Shown in pieces: positions 12,340 to 24,969 of a stretch of DNA of 64,000 bases (its first letter is position 1; every line of letters begins with the position of its first letter). The position numbers were made by a program, and so were the translations under genes. The stretch is from assembly GCA_039000515.1 (NCBI GenBank), contig JBCFYV010009882.1, forward strand, positions 49,391,118 to 49,455,117, given 5' to 3'. The notes under the pieces are model-generated. The model saw only the letters and a list, made by a program, of their open reading frames with translations, did not search any database and had not been told where the DNA came from. This DNA is from Timema cristinae. Taxonomy: Eukaryota; Arthropoda; Insecta; Phasmatodea; Timematidae.

Positions 12340-13599
12340 CCGTTATATAATATAGAAAATTCTGTTCATATTGAAATTTTGTCAACAACAACATATCATC
12401 AATTAACTATGCATGCCACACTCCCATATTTATAAACTACTATTCCACACTAAATGTCTTTGCTTGAACAAGATATTATGAGAAATTAATGTACTATTAT
12501 GAAATGTATTATTATTTCAATGGTCACTACAATACAAATGTCAACATTTGTTAAAATCACTATTTCACTATACTTAACTTGACCCATGATATGCCAAAAC
12601 AGTAATATAATTTGAATAAAATCCTCTACTAAAACTATATTTGTGAAATAAGATTTTATTTGCTAGACACTTTTAATAGCAAGGCATTATTATTATGGTT
12701 TTTATATACAATACAATTAATGGATAAAAAAAGAGAGCAAACAAATATCGTGAGAATACTTGGACTACAATTTAGTACCACTAGTTACCACAAGAGCATG
12801 GCAATAAATGGTGGACATACAACCAGTTAGCGTGGGAGCTCTCTTTTTGTGCTAGTGAGGTGTATTCCAAAACATATATATTTTTTTTTACTTTCAAATT
12901 GACTTTTAAAAAGCATGGGCAGTCATAATATAAGTTCGTCAAGCCATTCATTTCATTTTAGTTTTGAGCATGTGAAAAAATAGGACCACTTCGTTAAATT
13001 AGAAGTACTCTCTAAGTTTGAAAACTTATAGGGTTTTAAAGGCGTAGATCAATTAATTGATCCACGTTGCTAGGATATATCAATTAAAAGAACAATTTTA
13101 TTACGTTCCCGTCTACAAAATGTGTTGGTAATATAAGATTAATTTAGACAGGAAATCCAACAATAGGTTCGATGTATTTGTAAAAGTTTGTTCAACTACA
13201 GATCGTAATAATTGAGAAATATTATCCACGCTGTTTTATGAGGGTGATTATTTCAAGAGAAATATTATATTTTTGAATATTGGTTTGATAATTTTGATTT
13301 GTATTTACCATATTTGCTAAAATAGTAGGTTACGTATTTTTACAAGAAATAGTCGAAACTGTTTTGTTGAATAGTGCAAATATTCCTAATAGATTGAAAT
13401 AATCTCCAACATCCTATTATTTTGTTTCAAAATAAAGTTTAATTTTAAGGAGCCATGTCAATTGATTCTTAAAGCTTTATAATGTGTCCATGTTTAATTA
13501 GAGAGCTTAGTAATGGATGTCCAAAAAGCATCTTTAAACTCTTACTCTAATGACGTAGTGTGTATTGTACGTTGCTTTACACGTTAGATTATTTTTAAA
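12340..13599. other. AT-rich intronic DNA, nothing recognised
   Basis: No gene or repeat family was recognised here. Confidence 0.4.
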
Positions 13600-13759
13600 T
13601 TATAGCTCTTGCTGTGACATAGAAATAGTTTGGGTTCGTATCCCACCTGGTCACTTGAAGGGGAGCTTTATCGAGAAAGCAAAACCTACTCGGCCCACAT
13701 AATTCAGGGAAAGCTTGACTATGAAATCTTTAATAGTCATAATAATAATAATAATAATG
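13600..13759 (+). mobile_element. Possible tRNA-like SINE with (TAA)6 tail
   Basis: GGGTTCGTATCCC is a good box B-like element. About 110 bp later the sequence ends in (TAA)6, the same 3' finish as other SINEs here. The body (AAGCAAAACCTACTCGG) does not match the other families. A SINE-2 piece follows within 30 bp. Confidence 0.4.
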
Positions 13760-13785
13760 TTTCCTTTATATGGAACAGACTTGGT

Positions 13786-13905
13786 GGCTGCATGTTCTAA
13801 GGCGTCACTCTTGCAATAGACTAGACTGCCAATGACATGGAGATAGGAGTTTGAATTCCCCAATAGTTAAATACGTGGACAGCCCAAACGGGTCGCAAGA
13901 CAATG
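13786..13905 (+). mobile_element. SINE-2 copy with internal deletion
   Basis: It has a GGTGGCTGCATGTTCTAAGG head with AGGCGTCACTC and a box B-like AGTTTGAATTCCCC. It then jumps straight to the tail (CCCAAACGGGTCGCAAGACAA). The body between head and tail is missing. Confidence 0.7.
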
Positions 13906-16026
13906 TGAACAAAGTTGTATATATTTATTTTAAACACGAGTGTGTACTAATAGAATATTGTTGGCTACCCAAGAGGCTTTGCTTTAATATTGTGTATTTC
14001 CCAGACCTCTTTATATGAGTAAAGCTGATTCTAACCACGTTGGATAGTTAAGTATTTAATATTCAACACACGGATTGACACTAAAGCTTAATACTAATAA
14101 TACAGCACTAATAGTAAGTAGTCTAAGGGTGACATTAGTTATTGGTAGCTTTTAACTACTATATTTTCTTACAAATATACATCTGACAAATAAAATAAGT
14201 CACTAGATCTACATTGATGCAATCGTACGTCAAGCGATATCTGTAGTGGTCACTTTAGATAGAAAAAATAAACACCTATGAAATAATAATAAATATAATG
14301 GATTAAAAAGCCAAGTTATATTTGTTAATAATGCTTATAGCCGCATCTACATCTCATGTTATTTAAATTGAAAAATTACAACTGGACACAGGAATCGAGT
14401 CAGGGACCTTTGAATCAGTACTCCGATGCACTAACCACTTAGCTACCCAGGAGTAGTTAGATATCGTTGTTGTTGTTGACAGCAAAAAATACGTTTTTTA
14501 TTTTATAAAAGGTCCTCCAAATGTCCATTCGTAAAAAAATCAAGGCATAGTTTGTTTAGACCTAAATGGACACATTATATTATTTTCTTACGCCTTTAAT
14601 AAACAAATTATTTTATTTAAACGCTGCTCTTAAATTGAATTTCCTTCTTTTCCATTTAGTAATAAGAGCCGATTTCAATTTATTAAATAAATACCAGATA
14701 TTGAGAAAAATCATTAAGTTATACTATTTTTTAAATTTTAATTAACCCACGACTAAATTTTATAGCAAGCAATATTCCATTATATGACTTAAGCGTCTGG
14801 GTGACGGATTTAAACGCCGATGATTGAAAAACATAGGAATAAAATATTTTCAATTAGAATCCATCCAATTCACTAACAATCCTAGATTCTCCCTGATTTC
14901 ATCCCTATTTGTGCTCCAATTCTATTGGTCCTAATTGGGGGTTTGAGACTCCCCTACTCCCCCACCCGCAATAGTCCATTTACCTTAACCGCCATTTTGG
15001 AGTGTTATCAACAGGAGCCTAGACGTGTTCGAGAAATGGAAGGTCGACTTGACGCAACACGATTTAAAACCTGTTGGCGTTGAGGCCATGTCAACGCGTT
15101 GATAATGTCGCTTACTTGACACGCAACATCGACTACATATGCACCACCTTTTTTTTTTTTTAAATTAGTCACGACAAACCACCAATCCCAGGTAAAATTG
15201 TTATGCGTGGTCCACAGATTTAAATATTAATATTTCATTATAAAGAAAGGAGAGAACATTTTTTTATTATTGTTTTTGTTAGTAAATAAGCATTTTAATC
15301 ATCGTGGAAAGGTGTCAACATGTATCGTCAGACATGATATATTGTATTTAGATGCACTTAGCACTTAAAAAAACTATAAAATGCGGTCCAAATGGAATGA
15401 ATTACGAGTCGAAATTAAACATTTGCATTTCATGTTCTGGGAGAAGATTTGATATATCATTGAGAGAAAAAACTTTGAAGATTTAGATTAAATTATAGTA
15501 AACATTAAAATATCTTAGTCGGGTTTAAGTATAATTTTATGTAGGTCTAATATTACATTACCAAGGGTGGGCTACTGTATTATTTAAGATTTTTCTTTAT
15601 CTCGGGAACATTAGACTATATCTAAAAACACTTTTGTATGTAATTTTAGATTATTTTATTTTATATACTATGTGTTCATGATAAATCTAAAATAATAACA
15701 ATATTTTATATTATTTTTATGACCAATATTTTTGAAGGCTTTCACGGCCAGTGTTTGAATTAAAATAAGAATTTGTAAAACTTGTGTTAGGCTATGTTGA
15801 ATTCAGTAAAATTCAAGGAAGAGTTGAGACTCATAAAATTTTCTTATCGCTGTTTTGGCCATACTTTCAATTTTCAAAATACATTATTAAAATCAAAACT
15901 TGTTTGCACCCCTTTATTCCCTATATACAATTAAATTACCGTGGCTTGTATACAAAATCAATCAGTCTAATAGAAGTAATCGCAGAAAAAAAGACGCTAA
16001 TATAATATCATAGAATCCTACATTCT
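13906..16026. other. AT-rich intronic DNA with a tRNA-like scrap
   Basis: At about 14380-14455, on the minus strand, TAGCTAAGTGG and ACTCGATTCC resemble box A and box B, so this is probably a decayed SINE head. Around 14935-15140 lies an unusual C-rich then GC-mixed stretch without a reading frame. I recognised nothing else. Confidence 0.4.
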
Positions 16027-16285
16027 ATAGAAATGTTTCCCAACTGGTGGTCCACAGACTAATACCGGAATATGAGCTCGTTGATGTAGGTGGCAAAGTT
16101 TAATTGTATTCCTAATCAGGCCGTTGAAAACTAGCTTTTAAGGGGGGATCCGTTACACAATGTTACTATATCTTTAGTGAATAAATTTTTTTATACAAAT
16201 ATATGGACCCGCCTAGGGGGGTTTCATCAATTCCAGAAGAGGGAACGAACCCTTGTATCTAACTTTGAAAAATAGGTTGGTAAGG
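16027..16285. mobile_element. Possible hAT-type remnant
   Basis: The left end, ATGTTTCCCAACTGGTGGTC, resembles the GTTTC(T/C)CAAC-GGTGGTCC ends of many animal hAT elements. The right end inverted, ACCAACCTATTTTTC, is only weakly similar. Without a clear TSD this stays tentative. Confidence 0.35.
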
Positions 16286-16713
16286 TAATGTTGAATGAAA
16301 CATCTACCAACGCAATATACCTACTTTTTTTTTTTGCTAAACGAAGATATATCGATAATTATGCACACACATAGGCCTACATATTATGATATAGCTTAAA
16401 ACTATAAGCACTTGATTATTTAAATTGTTAAATGTCTCATTTTGATCGTCTCTTCAAATTAGAAAATAAATTGTTCAAGAATAAATTATCTGTGGAAATA
16501 TACAGTAGCCTACATAGTAGGATACTCTTTATATAAGTCACTTTAAATAAAGACAATCAGACAACTCTTTCACAAAATATTAGAATAATGGGCTGCTGTA
16601 TATACCTTAATATTAAATGTGATAAAATTTAGTTTAGAAATGAATAGATGGTCAGTTAGGACTATGATAAATAACATACTTTCTTTAAAAGATAGATTAG
16701 TTCAGGTAATTAT

Positions 16714-16875
16714 TAATTACATATATTATTATTTTTCACCACGTCTTACTACCTATTTGGGTTTTATGCACTTACGCTAATGTGAAATGTTAGGGTGATT
16801 ATGAGATGAAATGTAGGACCTACAGTTTAACGTGGGATCCGAACCACGGTGGAGGCCTGTCATTCCACACATTCA
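16714..16875 (-). mobile_element. 5'-truncated SINE-1 with 11-bp TSD
   Basis: It contains only the 3' half of SINE-1 (body from GAATGTGTGGAATG to the shared tail, which reads CACCACGTCTTACTACC in this orientation). The tRNA head is absent. CAGGTAATTAT occurs at 16703-16713 and 16876-16886 as a TSD, so the truncation happened at insertion. Confidence 0.85.
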
Positions 16876-17279
16876 CAGGTAATTATAAAGTTAATAATTA
16901 TTTGGAAGTCTGCCTAATAGGGATTATAGTCGCGGAACCTTGATTTAGCATACCGTTCTTCTAAACAATAGGTCAGTTATTAGAGCATTGGGGCGAATAA
17001 AATAAAGGTCTAACATCGTTAGGCAATATCTTACTACTCAACTAAGAGAAACCAAATGGTTAAGGCAATTGTACTTAGTTAAAAGTCCTACTGATTTGAT
17101 TATAGGCCTAACCCCACATATATAGATAGATCGATAGATAGAAAGAGAGAGAGGGTATATATCCTAAATCTAATTAGATGTGGCCACAGCTATAATGCAG
17201 GCCTATTTGAAATTAAATTTGAAAAGAATATTAAAATAGTTAATTTTGACATTTCTTTAGTTAATCTTACGTAGCTAAT

Positions 17280-17518
17280 CGATGGTCTAAGGCACAATTT
17301 ATGCAAAAGATTGAACTGACTATGACGGGGAGAACAGGGTTCAAATTCTTGTTGGGTGTCCTGAGGGTGTGTTCAATAAATAGTTCTTCTTTCTTGGTCC
17401 AAACAAACGTGGGTACACTTCCTCTAAATTTAACCTCACGCATCCCTTACACATTAGCATTGTTAGTAAAAACTTGTATAACCCAAACCGGGTAGTGAAA
17501 CGTAGTGACGAAAAAAAA
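17280..17518 (+). mobile_element. SINE-2 copy with A-run end
   Basis: It starts at the box A region (GATGGTCTAAGGC), has box B-like GGGTTCAAATTC, the body CTTCCTCTAAATTTAACC and the tail ATAACCCAAACCGGGTAGTG. It ends in A8 rather than TAA repeats. The small ORFs on both strands here are by-products. Confidence 0.8.
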
Positions 17519-17519
17519 T

Positions 17520-18880
17520 GCTTAGGCCTACTTAAAAAAAAGGTCTGCATGACAAAGAGTAGGCCTCAAAGTAATTTATAAACTATTCTTAAACTAACTG
17601 AAATAATTCTTTGATACCGAAAAAAAAAAGAGATTAATAATCAATCAGTTAAAAGGTCTAAAATATTTCTAAGGTACGATTACAATTTGTTGATAGGCAT
17701 TTATTCTTGTGTCTTAAGGGTCTTTCAATTTGTGGACCAATTAGAAGATGACCAAAACGCACAAAAAATCATCCTACGCAGATTACAATCTACAAAGAAG
17801 CACCTCCAACAGAAGCAAACAAAGACACATCGATAGCGTCTAGTAAGTTGTTACTGCCGAGGGAAAGAACATTTCGATGACCAATAAATATACATAGGTG
17901 AAAAGATACCCAAACTTCCTTCCCATTTTTCTAATTATTACATGCTTTGATCTTTTTTGAGTGATCATGGATTTGTACTACAAATATTAATTTATTCCTA
18001 AAAATAAATAAATAAATTTTCTCCATTCTATAGCTCAAAATATTTTAATAAATCTCTTTCGAAACAATTGAAGGTCTTCAATTGCATTTCCAATAATAAT
18101 GTCAGGTCTTAATGTAATATAACTATTTGAAATATATATAATTCAACCACAAATATGTTGGTATACATTTATCTTTTATTAATATGAAAATAATTTATCG
18201 AGGATATTATTTGTTTAAAAAATCTAAAGAATCGCTAATATGTTATGAATTAGAAACGCTACATTATATATAACATGTAGTAATACTTATTTTCACTATA
18301 TTTTTAATATATTGGTTAGATAATCCAAATAAAATAAAACGTAATTTAAAACGGTGTTTTGGAGGTTAACTTTTTGTTTAATCTAACTTTCGTAAACCAA
18401 AAAGCTATCACGAATAAAAATAGTTTATTTATATTTTGATCTTAATAAGTTAGCCTGTAAGTTTAATGTGTTGATTAATAATGTAAGCATACATAATTTT
18501 CGTGGTGACAGGGCTATGCCATGTTGATAACATAATAATTAACGTTGAGGAATTCATCAGAAAAAGAATAATGGAACAATTACGAGTCCTTCAAGAGTAA
18601 TTGGTGTCGGTGTAGGTTGGATTAAAATCCGTAACTAACCATGAAAACGTTTGAGAATTTACTATGAATGTGTGACTAATCACACTCTTTTTTAATTAGT
18701 GTAAATTGAGGTGTTACAGAAGTATAGGCAAGGAGCACTATATATTGGAAAATATCGTTCCATGTAAGCAAGATCTAACTACCATTGTATAATTGTTTCA
18801 ACTAAAAGATGTTTCTGTGTTTTTGAATTAAAAATTTGTTCGTAATGCGATTGTTTAAAATTAGATTTTTATTTTATTTT
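17520..18880. other. AT-rich intronic DNA, nothing recognised
   Basis: No gene or repeat family was recognised here. Confidence 0.4.
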
Positions 18881-19110
18881 TCACCACGTCAGGACTACAT
18901 GCATTTTAATTAACATTGTGTATTAATGTAAGATAGAGTTAGAATTAAGGGGAAATATACCTGAGTTTGCGTGAAGGGCAAATGGAAAACTATTTATAAA
19001 TACAACCCTCAGTATAGCAGGAGCAAAATCGAGCTCTGACCACTCTGCCATTGGCAAGTCAGACTCACAGTAAGTGCCGGACATTTAGCCCAAGTTCCCA
19101 TCGATGAGGT
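18881..19110 (-). mobile_element. Old, diverged SINE-2-like copy
   Basis: The inverted tail start (CACCACGTCAGGACTACAT), the body pieces GGGGAAATATACCTGAGTTTG and ACCCTCAGTATAGC, and an inverted head ending CCCATCGATGAGG appear in the correct order, with many substitutions. Confidence 0.6.
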
Positions 19111-19539
19111 TTAAATACTTATAAAGTTGATGATTGCCACGTATTGCTCTTAATCCTCCTGAATTATTAGCGGTTGGTGTCATCCCTACTGTTCGAATCT
19201 TGAAAATTAAAACTCTCCTTTTGAGTGAAAATCCAGATCCAGACCTCTTCGATTAAGATCTTATTTGGCTTTCACAACGAACATTTGGAAAAACTGTAGG
19301 CCCTATACAATTTAATAAATTATATTTTAACAAATGGTGATTAGTCTTTTAATAAAACCCTAAATTATTATTTTGATAACGTGAACTAATCCACTTTTAA
19401 GAGTGCAATTAAAAGTTTGATACATCGTCCTTTATCAAAGCATTGAAAGTCTTATGAAAGAAATTAATATTAATTTCCTGTTTTATTAATATTTATTTAA
19501 ACATTTAATCGTGAGAAATCCACTATAGGAGCTGTTGTA

Positions 19540-19540
<1 letters not shown>
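19111..19540. other. Intronic DNA, nothing recognised
   Basis: No recognisable feature. Confidence 0.35.
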
Positions 19541-19616
<76 letters not shown>

Positions 19617-19617
19617 G
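19541..19617. repeat. (TTA)n microsatellite, about 25 units
   Basis: A pure TTA tract not followed by any SINE body. It is either an independent microsatellite or a tail whose element has been lost. Confidence 0.95.
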
Positions 19618-20064
19618 GGTCTATTATTATAGTAATAAACTCGTTGATTATAGTTTAAATGCAACTTTTAAGCAAACTCATATAAAATGTTTAGTTTATA
19701 ATATAGCTTAAGTTTTATATAATTTTTATGAGCCTCCGTAAATTGAGAGGAAAAATAATTAGGGGTTAAGTGCTGAATTTGAAATAATAACTTAAGAAAT
19801 ATTACTTATTGACATAACCAATATTAATTTAAAATATATCTGTATGTAAGGCAACTTTTAAAGTTTCTAAGAACACGATTAATTTGTACAATCAAATTAT
19901 TTTTAATTAATGCATTTAATATCATTTTATAAAAAAACATATAAATAAATATTTTATCAAATTAAATAATGATCTATTACGTTTATGGAAAAAGTTGTTT
20001 TTTTTGACATTTACATCGAAGAGAGTTGTAATTGTGATAGTTGGTCGGAGACAATGTCATGTTA

Positions 20065-20290
20065 ATAAACAGAAGAGCTTCTTGATCCCTCAACCGACAC
20101 CTTGAACTCCTCTACGTTCACCCCCAACCCAACCCAATCTCACCCCAACTCCTTTCTACAACCCTTAGCGGGAGTACGACGTCGCGTTAAGCCCTACAGC
20201 AAATGCGCCGGTGCACCGCGGCGGCAAATCCCACCACTAAGACGCTAGCCCATTATTGGCTTTAATTTGTAAAACCAACAAAACGTCGCT
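20065..20290. promoter_or_regulatory. GC-richer island in intron 1, candidate regulatory DNA
   Basis: Within DNA that is otherwise mostly A+T, this stretch begins with a C-rich part (about 20110-20165) and continues with CpG-containing sequence such as GGTGCACCGCGGCGG. I found no open T-box reading frame on either strand, so it is not the next exon. Long first introns of developmental genes often carry enhancers; that role here is inference only. Confidence 0.3.
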
Positions 20291-23200
20291 CGATGATTTA
20301 CAGACCAAAACAGCTTTAAACTAAAGTGTTGCAACAGTAATTTGAGCTTGTCTCTAATTAGATCTAGGCTGCATGTACTCAAACCCTACGTTTTATGTCG
20401 GCGTGTGTCTATTTTAAATGCTTAATTTGGAGCCCACTTTGAAAATACAGAAATATATCAGCACAAGACTTACAAACTCACTTAATCTGGTGGAGTAGGT
20501 GCCTGCAAACATCCCTATACACAGTATTCTAGAGTCACATTGTTTGTATTCCAGTGATGAATATTTATGCACATAAAATACCTTACCAGCCAGCTTTTAT
20601 TGTCCTCTAGACTTAAAATCATATCGAGACAGCGTGATAGGCAACATCCTTAAGGTTGCTACATGGGAGAGCATTTATAAGCGTAGCAAAAGTTTAGAAA
20701 TCCCAGATTATTTATTAAGTATTCTATTAAATTTTAATATTGTTCTAACCAAAATTTAGGCGAAAGTTCTGACTTACTTAATACCTGATAAAACAATTCC
20801 ACATTAGCTTATTTTATGTTGTGACCCTATCAAAACACGACATTATTTGATAGCGGAAGGCTATATCTAGGTTATAATCTTTTGAATTAATCTCAGAGGT
20901 ACAGTACAAATTTTTACGTAGAGTGACGCTGGATTTTTTTTAAATTTGAATTTAAAATTTAAATTTTTATCTGGTCAGAAACCTGCTGATAGATTTCGCT
21001 TACATTTTGTTGAAAATATCGAACAAATTCTTAAATAATATGCGATTTCTAAATGTATACAACACGCCTGAGTGCTCTATCATGTATAAAGCACCCTTAA
21101 ATAGTAAACTAATGAGGTATATTGCAATAACAAACACCCCATTAAAATTATTTGAATGGCTATAGATAAATAATTATTTTACAATTTTATCTATGTTATT
21201 TCCTACAGACAGTTTAGAGATATTTCATCGAATTTGTCAAAACATGGTGGTAGGTCTATATTGAAATTATTTCTACTTTTAATATATTACGATTTTATTA
21301 ATTTGGTCATAATTAATAGTAATCTTCAAAAACTAAACCCATATTGAAATAGTGTATAATTGATATAGTTTTTGTGAGAGAGCTTCATTTAAAAATAAGC
21401 TATATCAGGAAATCGAGTGTCTCAATAAATAGTTTATTCACTATATAGTCTATATAGATTCATATTTTTACTAATTTCCATTTCATATATATAATGGAAA
21501 TACAATTTAAAGGGCATACTTAATTATATTTTCTAAATCCTTATGTTTATTTATATTCTATTTGAAAACTTTTGGCAGTCTTATAATATTATAACTCTTT
21601 TATCATAGTTGTAGGGATAGAATAGTTCACCAAATAAAATATATTTGAGAACTCATAGTAAATTTAAAATAAAGATTATTTGGTGGTTACATCTGATAAA
21701 ATATAATTTTTATTATTATCATGTACAATAGCCTATATACGCTCAAATATTTTCATTGAATGAAAATGTGATACTGAGGTTTGATTTGAGTCTTAACTAA
21801 TCAATATAATTATTATATATTGTAAATGAGATGTCAAGAAATAAGATACATTTTTAGTACTATCCAAATTAACATAGTTTTATTATTTTTCATAAAGTGA
21901 TATTAAGTTAAAAAAATTATTAAATTACTGTATTCAGGAAGCCCTACAGGTAATAATGAAGATTGAAAAATACACAACGATTAAATTATATCCTTTTCCT
22001 ACCTCCTGTTTCTAAAAAAAAAACAAATAAATAAAACAAGGCATCAAGAATCTAGGTAGTCGTTTCAAGCTACAAACCTTTGGGTGAATGAAAAAAATAA
22101 GATAAAAAAGGTAATGATTTATTTTTTATTTTTTTGGTGGGGAGGTAAGAAAACATGTTATTTTTAGGCCTATATGATTATAGGTCTTACTTGTATGATG
22201 AGGAAAAATTGATTAATTTAAAAGAAGGAAATTTACTGCGATGAAAGATAAATGAAGTCTCAATTTGGTAATAAAACGTTGAGGTAGAATTTTGAAATAA
22301 TGATAATATAACAGAGAGTTAAGTAGATGCAGAGAATATTTTCTAAAATATATAAATATGATAAAAGGAACATTTTCATAGGGCAAGATATGTTTTCGAA
22401 ATTTAAGAATCAAATAGTTAAATAGAGCCACCAAATTAATATAAATATATATAAAATAAATTGTGTTGATATGAAGATATTGAAATAAACGTTTTTAATA
22501 TAATATATCTCTAAGAATAAATTAATGGATTTCTGGAGAAAACCTGAATTTAGTCTGCACATTGTATAGTACAGCTTATTATAAATGAAGTAGTCAAAAC
22601 TTTGCTATAATAATTGAAAATTAGCCTTTTTTACTTGATTGAATATGACCTTACGGAAACCTAAATTGGTTTACCTTAATTATGAATATGTAGCAAGTAT
22701 AAGAGTTTTTTCCCAGTTATGTAATAACTTAAAAATTTTAGAGCAAATTTTAAGATTTAAAATTATGTAGAAGTAATAATACTTATTATTATTATTGTAA
22801 AAACTATCACTTGTAAAATTTAAACAACAATGGGATATATTGTGGAGCATTTAAATACTCTTAATATAATTATAGAAATATCCTTTTACAAATTAATTTT
22901 CCCGCCCTTCCTACCTTCCAAATAGGGGTACGTTGGTTTAATTAATAAGGTACTTGCATGGTTATTATATAAATTTAAATATAAAAATCCTATTAAAATG
23001 AGTTAATAAATCTAAGCTTAGGTTTGATTTAAATAGACAACGTGGATAATATGAATAATTTAATTGGGCTGGGAGCAATAATTCGTTCAAAATTAATAGA
23101 TACAACTTATCACTTCACTTGATTTCTTCAACAAATAAGTTGTTTAGGTTATGTAAACCTGAGCTGAAATATGTTTTAAGGTCTGCTTTACCTCTGGCCA

Positions 23201-24969
23201 ACGAATATTACTAAGATTACGAGATATCTGAAGCCTAACTGAATTGAGTAATAGTGCAAAGGTATGGATATTACAAATGCAATATCACATAAAAACTACG
23301 CTCATGTCAGATATAAAATAGCCCATCATTGATACATAGAAACTAATATCCTTAATTTATTATGAGAGTTAGTTGAAATTTTGTTTAACAATTTATTACT
23401 TTTTGTTTTATCTAAATTGGAAAGACAAATAGCATGAAGAAAATTAAACAATTAAGATTGACAGATGTAAGTTTATATATATAATTATTTTATTACGATA
23501 TAATTTTTCTATTTGATATTATAAAGCCTAGCTAGCATGACAATCAGTTTTATCTTATTTAAAATTTTGGCTCCACTGCAAAGCCCCCAATTCCCACTTT
23601 GATACAATGACAAGTTACCTATTGTCTGAAAAGTTGCAAAGGACGATTAGGTTTATGGTTATTTTCTTATATTTATTTATTTCATATTTCTGAAAATAAA
23701 GCAACTTTTTTTTTTGCCTTAACTTTGAAACTTTGATCATTTTTAACTATATTCTTACATATTTTTAAAGGGTTTGAAGTAGCTATCCTCTATATACAAA
23801 TGAATATTCTCTCTATCTCTAAGCTGTAAATAGATGAGGTTAAATATTATATATTTTTTGATAATAGTTTCCATATCATCTAAATTAATAAATTGTTCGT
23901 CGCTTATTAATTACAAATGTTCTTCCATAACATGTGAGCTTTTGACAACTTTCTGATGTAATTTTTGGATGTTACACTTTGAGATGTGTTTGAAATCAAT
24001 TTAGGAGTAATGGTAATGGAATGTAGACTCTAACCCTAAATGTATTTAAACACAAGTTCTTAGTAGGAAATTTTAACAACTATTTACACCTAATAGGGTG
24101 GTATATTTTAAGGCATTTTTAATAATTCCAAAGAGTTAAGTGGTCAAATAAAACGTAAAATTTTATAGGTGTTTAATGAAACTTCTTAAGAAATATATAT
24201 ATATTACAATGCTCTTAAGGATTTAAAATAACGCCATATTGATATTGTTCGCACAAACCAACAAGTAATCCAATAACACATGACAGTTTATGCAAAAAAG
24301 CTTGAATTTTAATCTATCGATGTCAATTAAAATTGTCCAATTAGTTTCTAACAAATACTTCCGCTTACCATAGAATCGGTACAAGCTAAGCTAAGTACTT
24401 ATTTTGGCAGGTTGTGCAGAAATAACTGTGTTTGGTTTTTGAAGAGGTATGTATCACTGTCTAGGAATGCGTTTATCAGTGCTTAACCTCTCTAAAACAC
24501 ATGTCGGTTTATTCACGACCAGACACATAGCCCCAATGGATGACGGTGGAAAATTTCAAGTTACTGAGCAGTAACAACAATCTCTTAACTGTCTGGAAAA
24601 GTTTTCGGTATTACCATCCAGATAGTTTCTATCATAACTAGACTATCAGTAATCTTTAATAATCGACAAACAACTCCATAAAGGCCTGGCCCATAAGGCT
24701 AAATTTGGACCCAAGCTATTAAGTGAACTATTTCTAGCACCCAATCGTTGCTGTTAGGAAAAAAAGTATCATATTAAATAAATTTTCTATTAAAAACAAA
24801 TCACGTATTTCTAAGGGAAATCACGGTTACCACGTCTCTTTGCATTTAAAACAACATATGAAACAAAATGAAAAAAAAAAAAAAAGAAATGTCAAGTCAA
24901 GATATACACGTTTCACTTTAACAAGGAATTACGTTGAATATATCACTAGAGGACAGTGGGAAAGCTTAC
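20291..24969 (-). other. Proximal intron 1 of Tbx2/3, AT-rich, no features
   Basis: It runs from the splice donor of exon 1 towards lower coordinates. It is strongly AT-rich. I found no second T-box exon: no inverted match to the conserved FHNSRWMV region was seen. No repeat family was recognised apart from A/T runs. Confidence 0.5.
24968..24969 (-). other. Tbx2/3: Splice donor of Tbx2/3 exon 1
   Basis: On the minus strand the exon ends TCGGGCAG and the intron begins GTAAGC, a near-consensus donor (CAG|GTAAGC). The codon for the final arginine of the SGR motif is split after its second base, giving phase 2. From family knowledge, vertebrate TBX2 and TBX3 also end exon 1 at about this residue. 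Confidence 0.85.
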
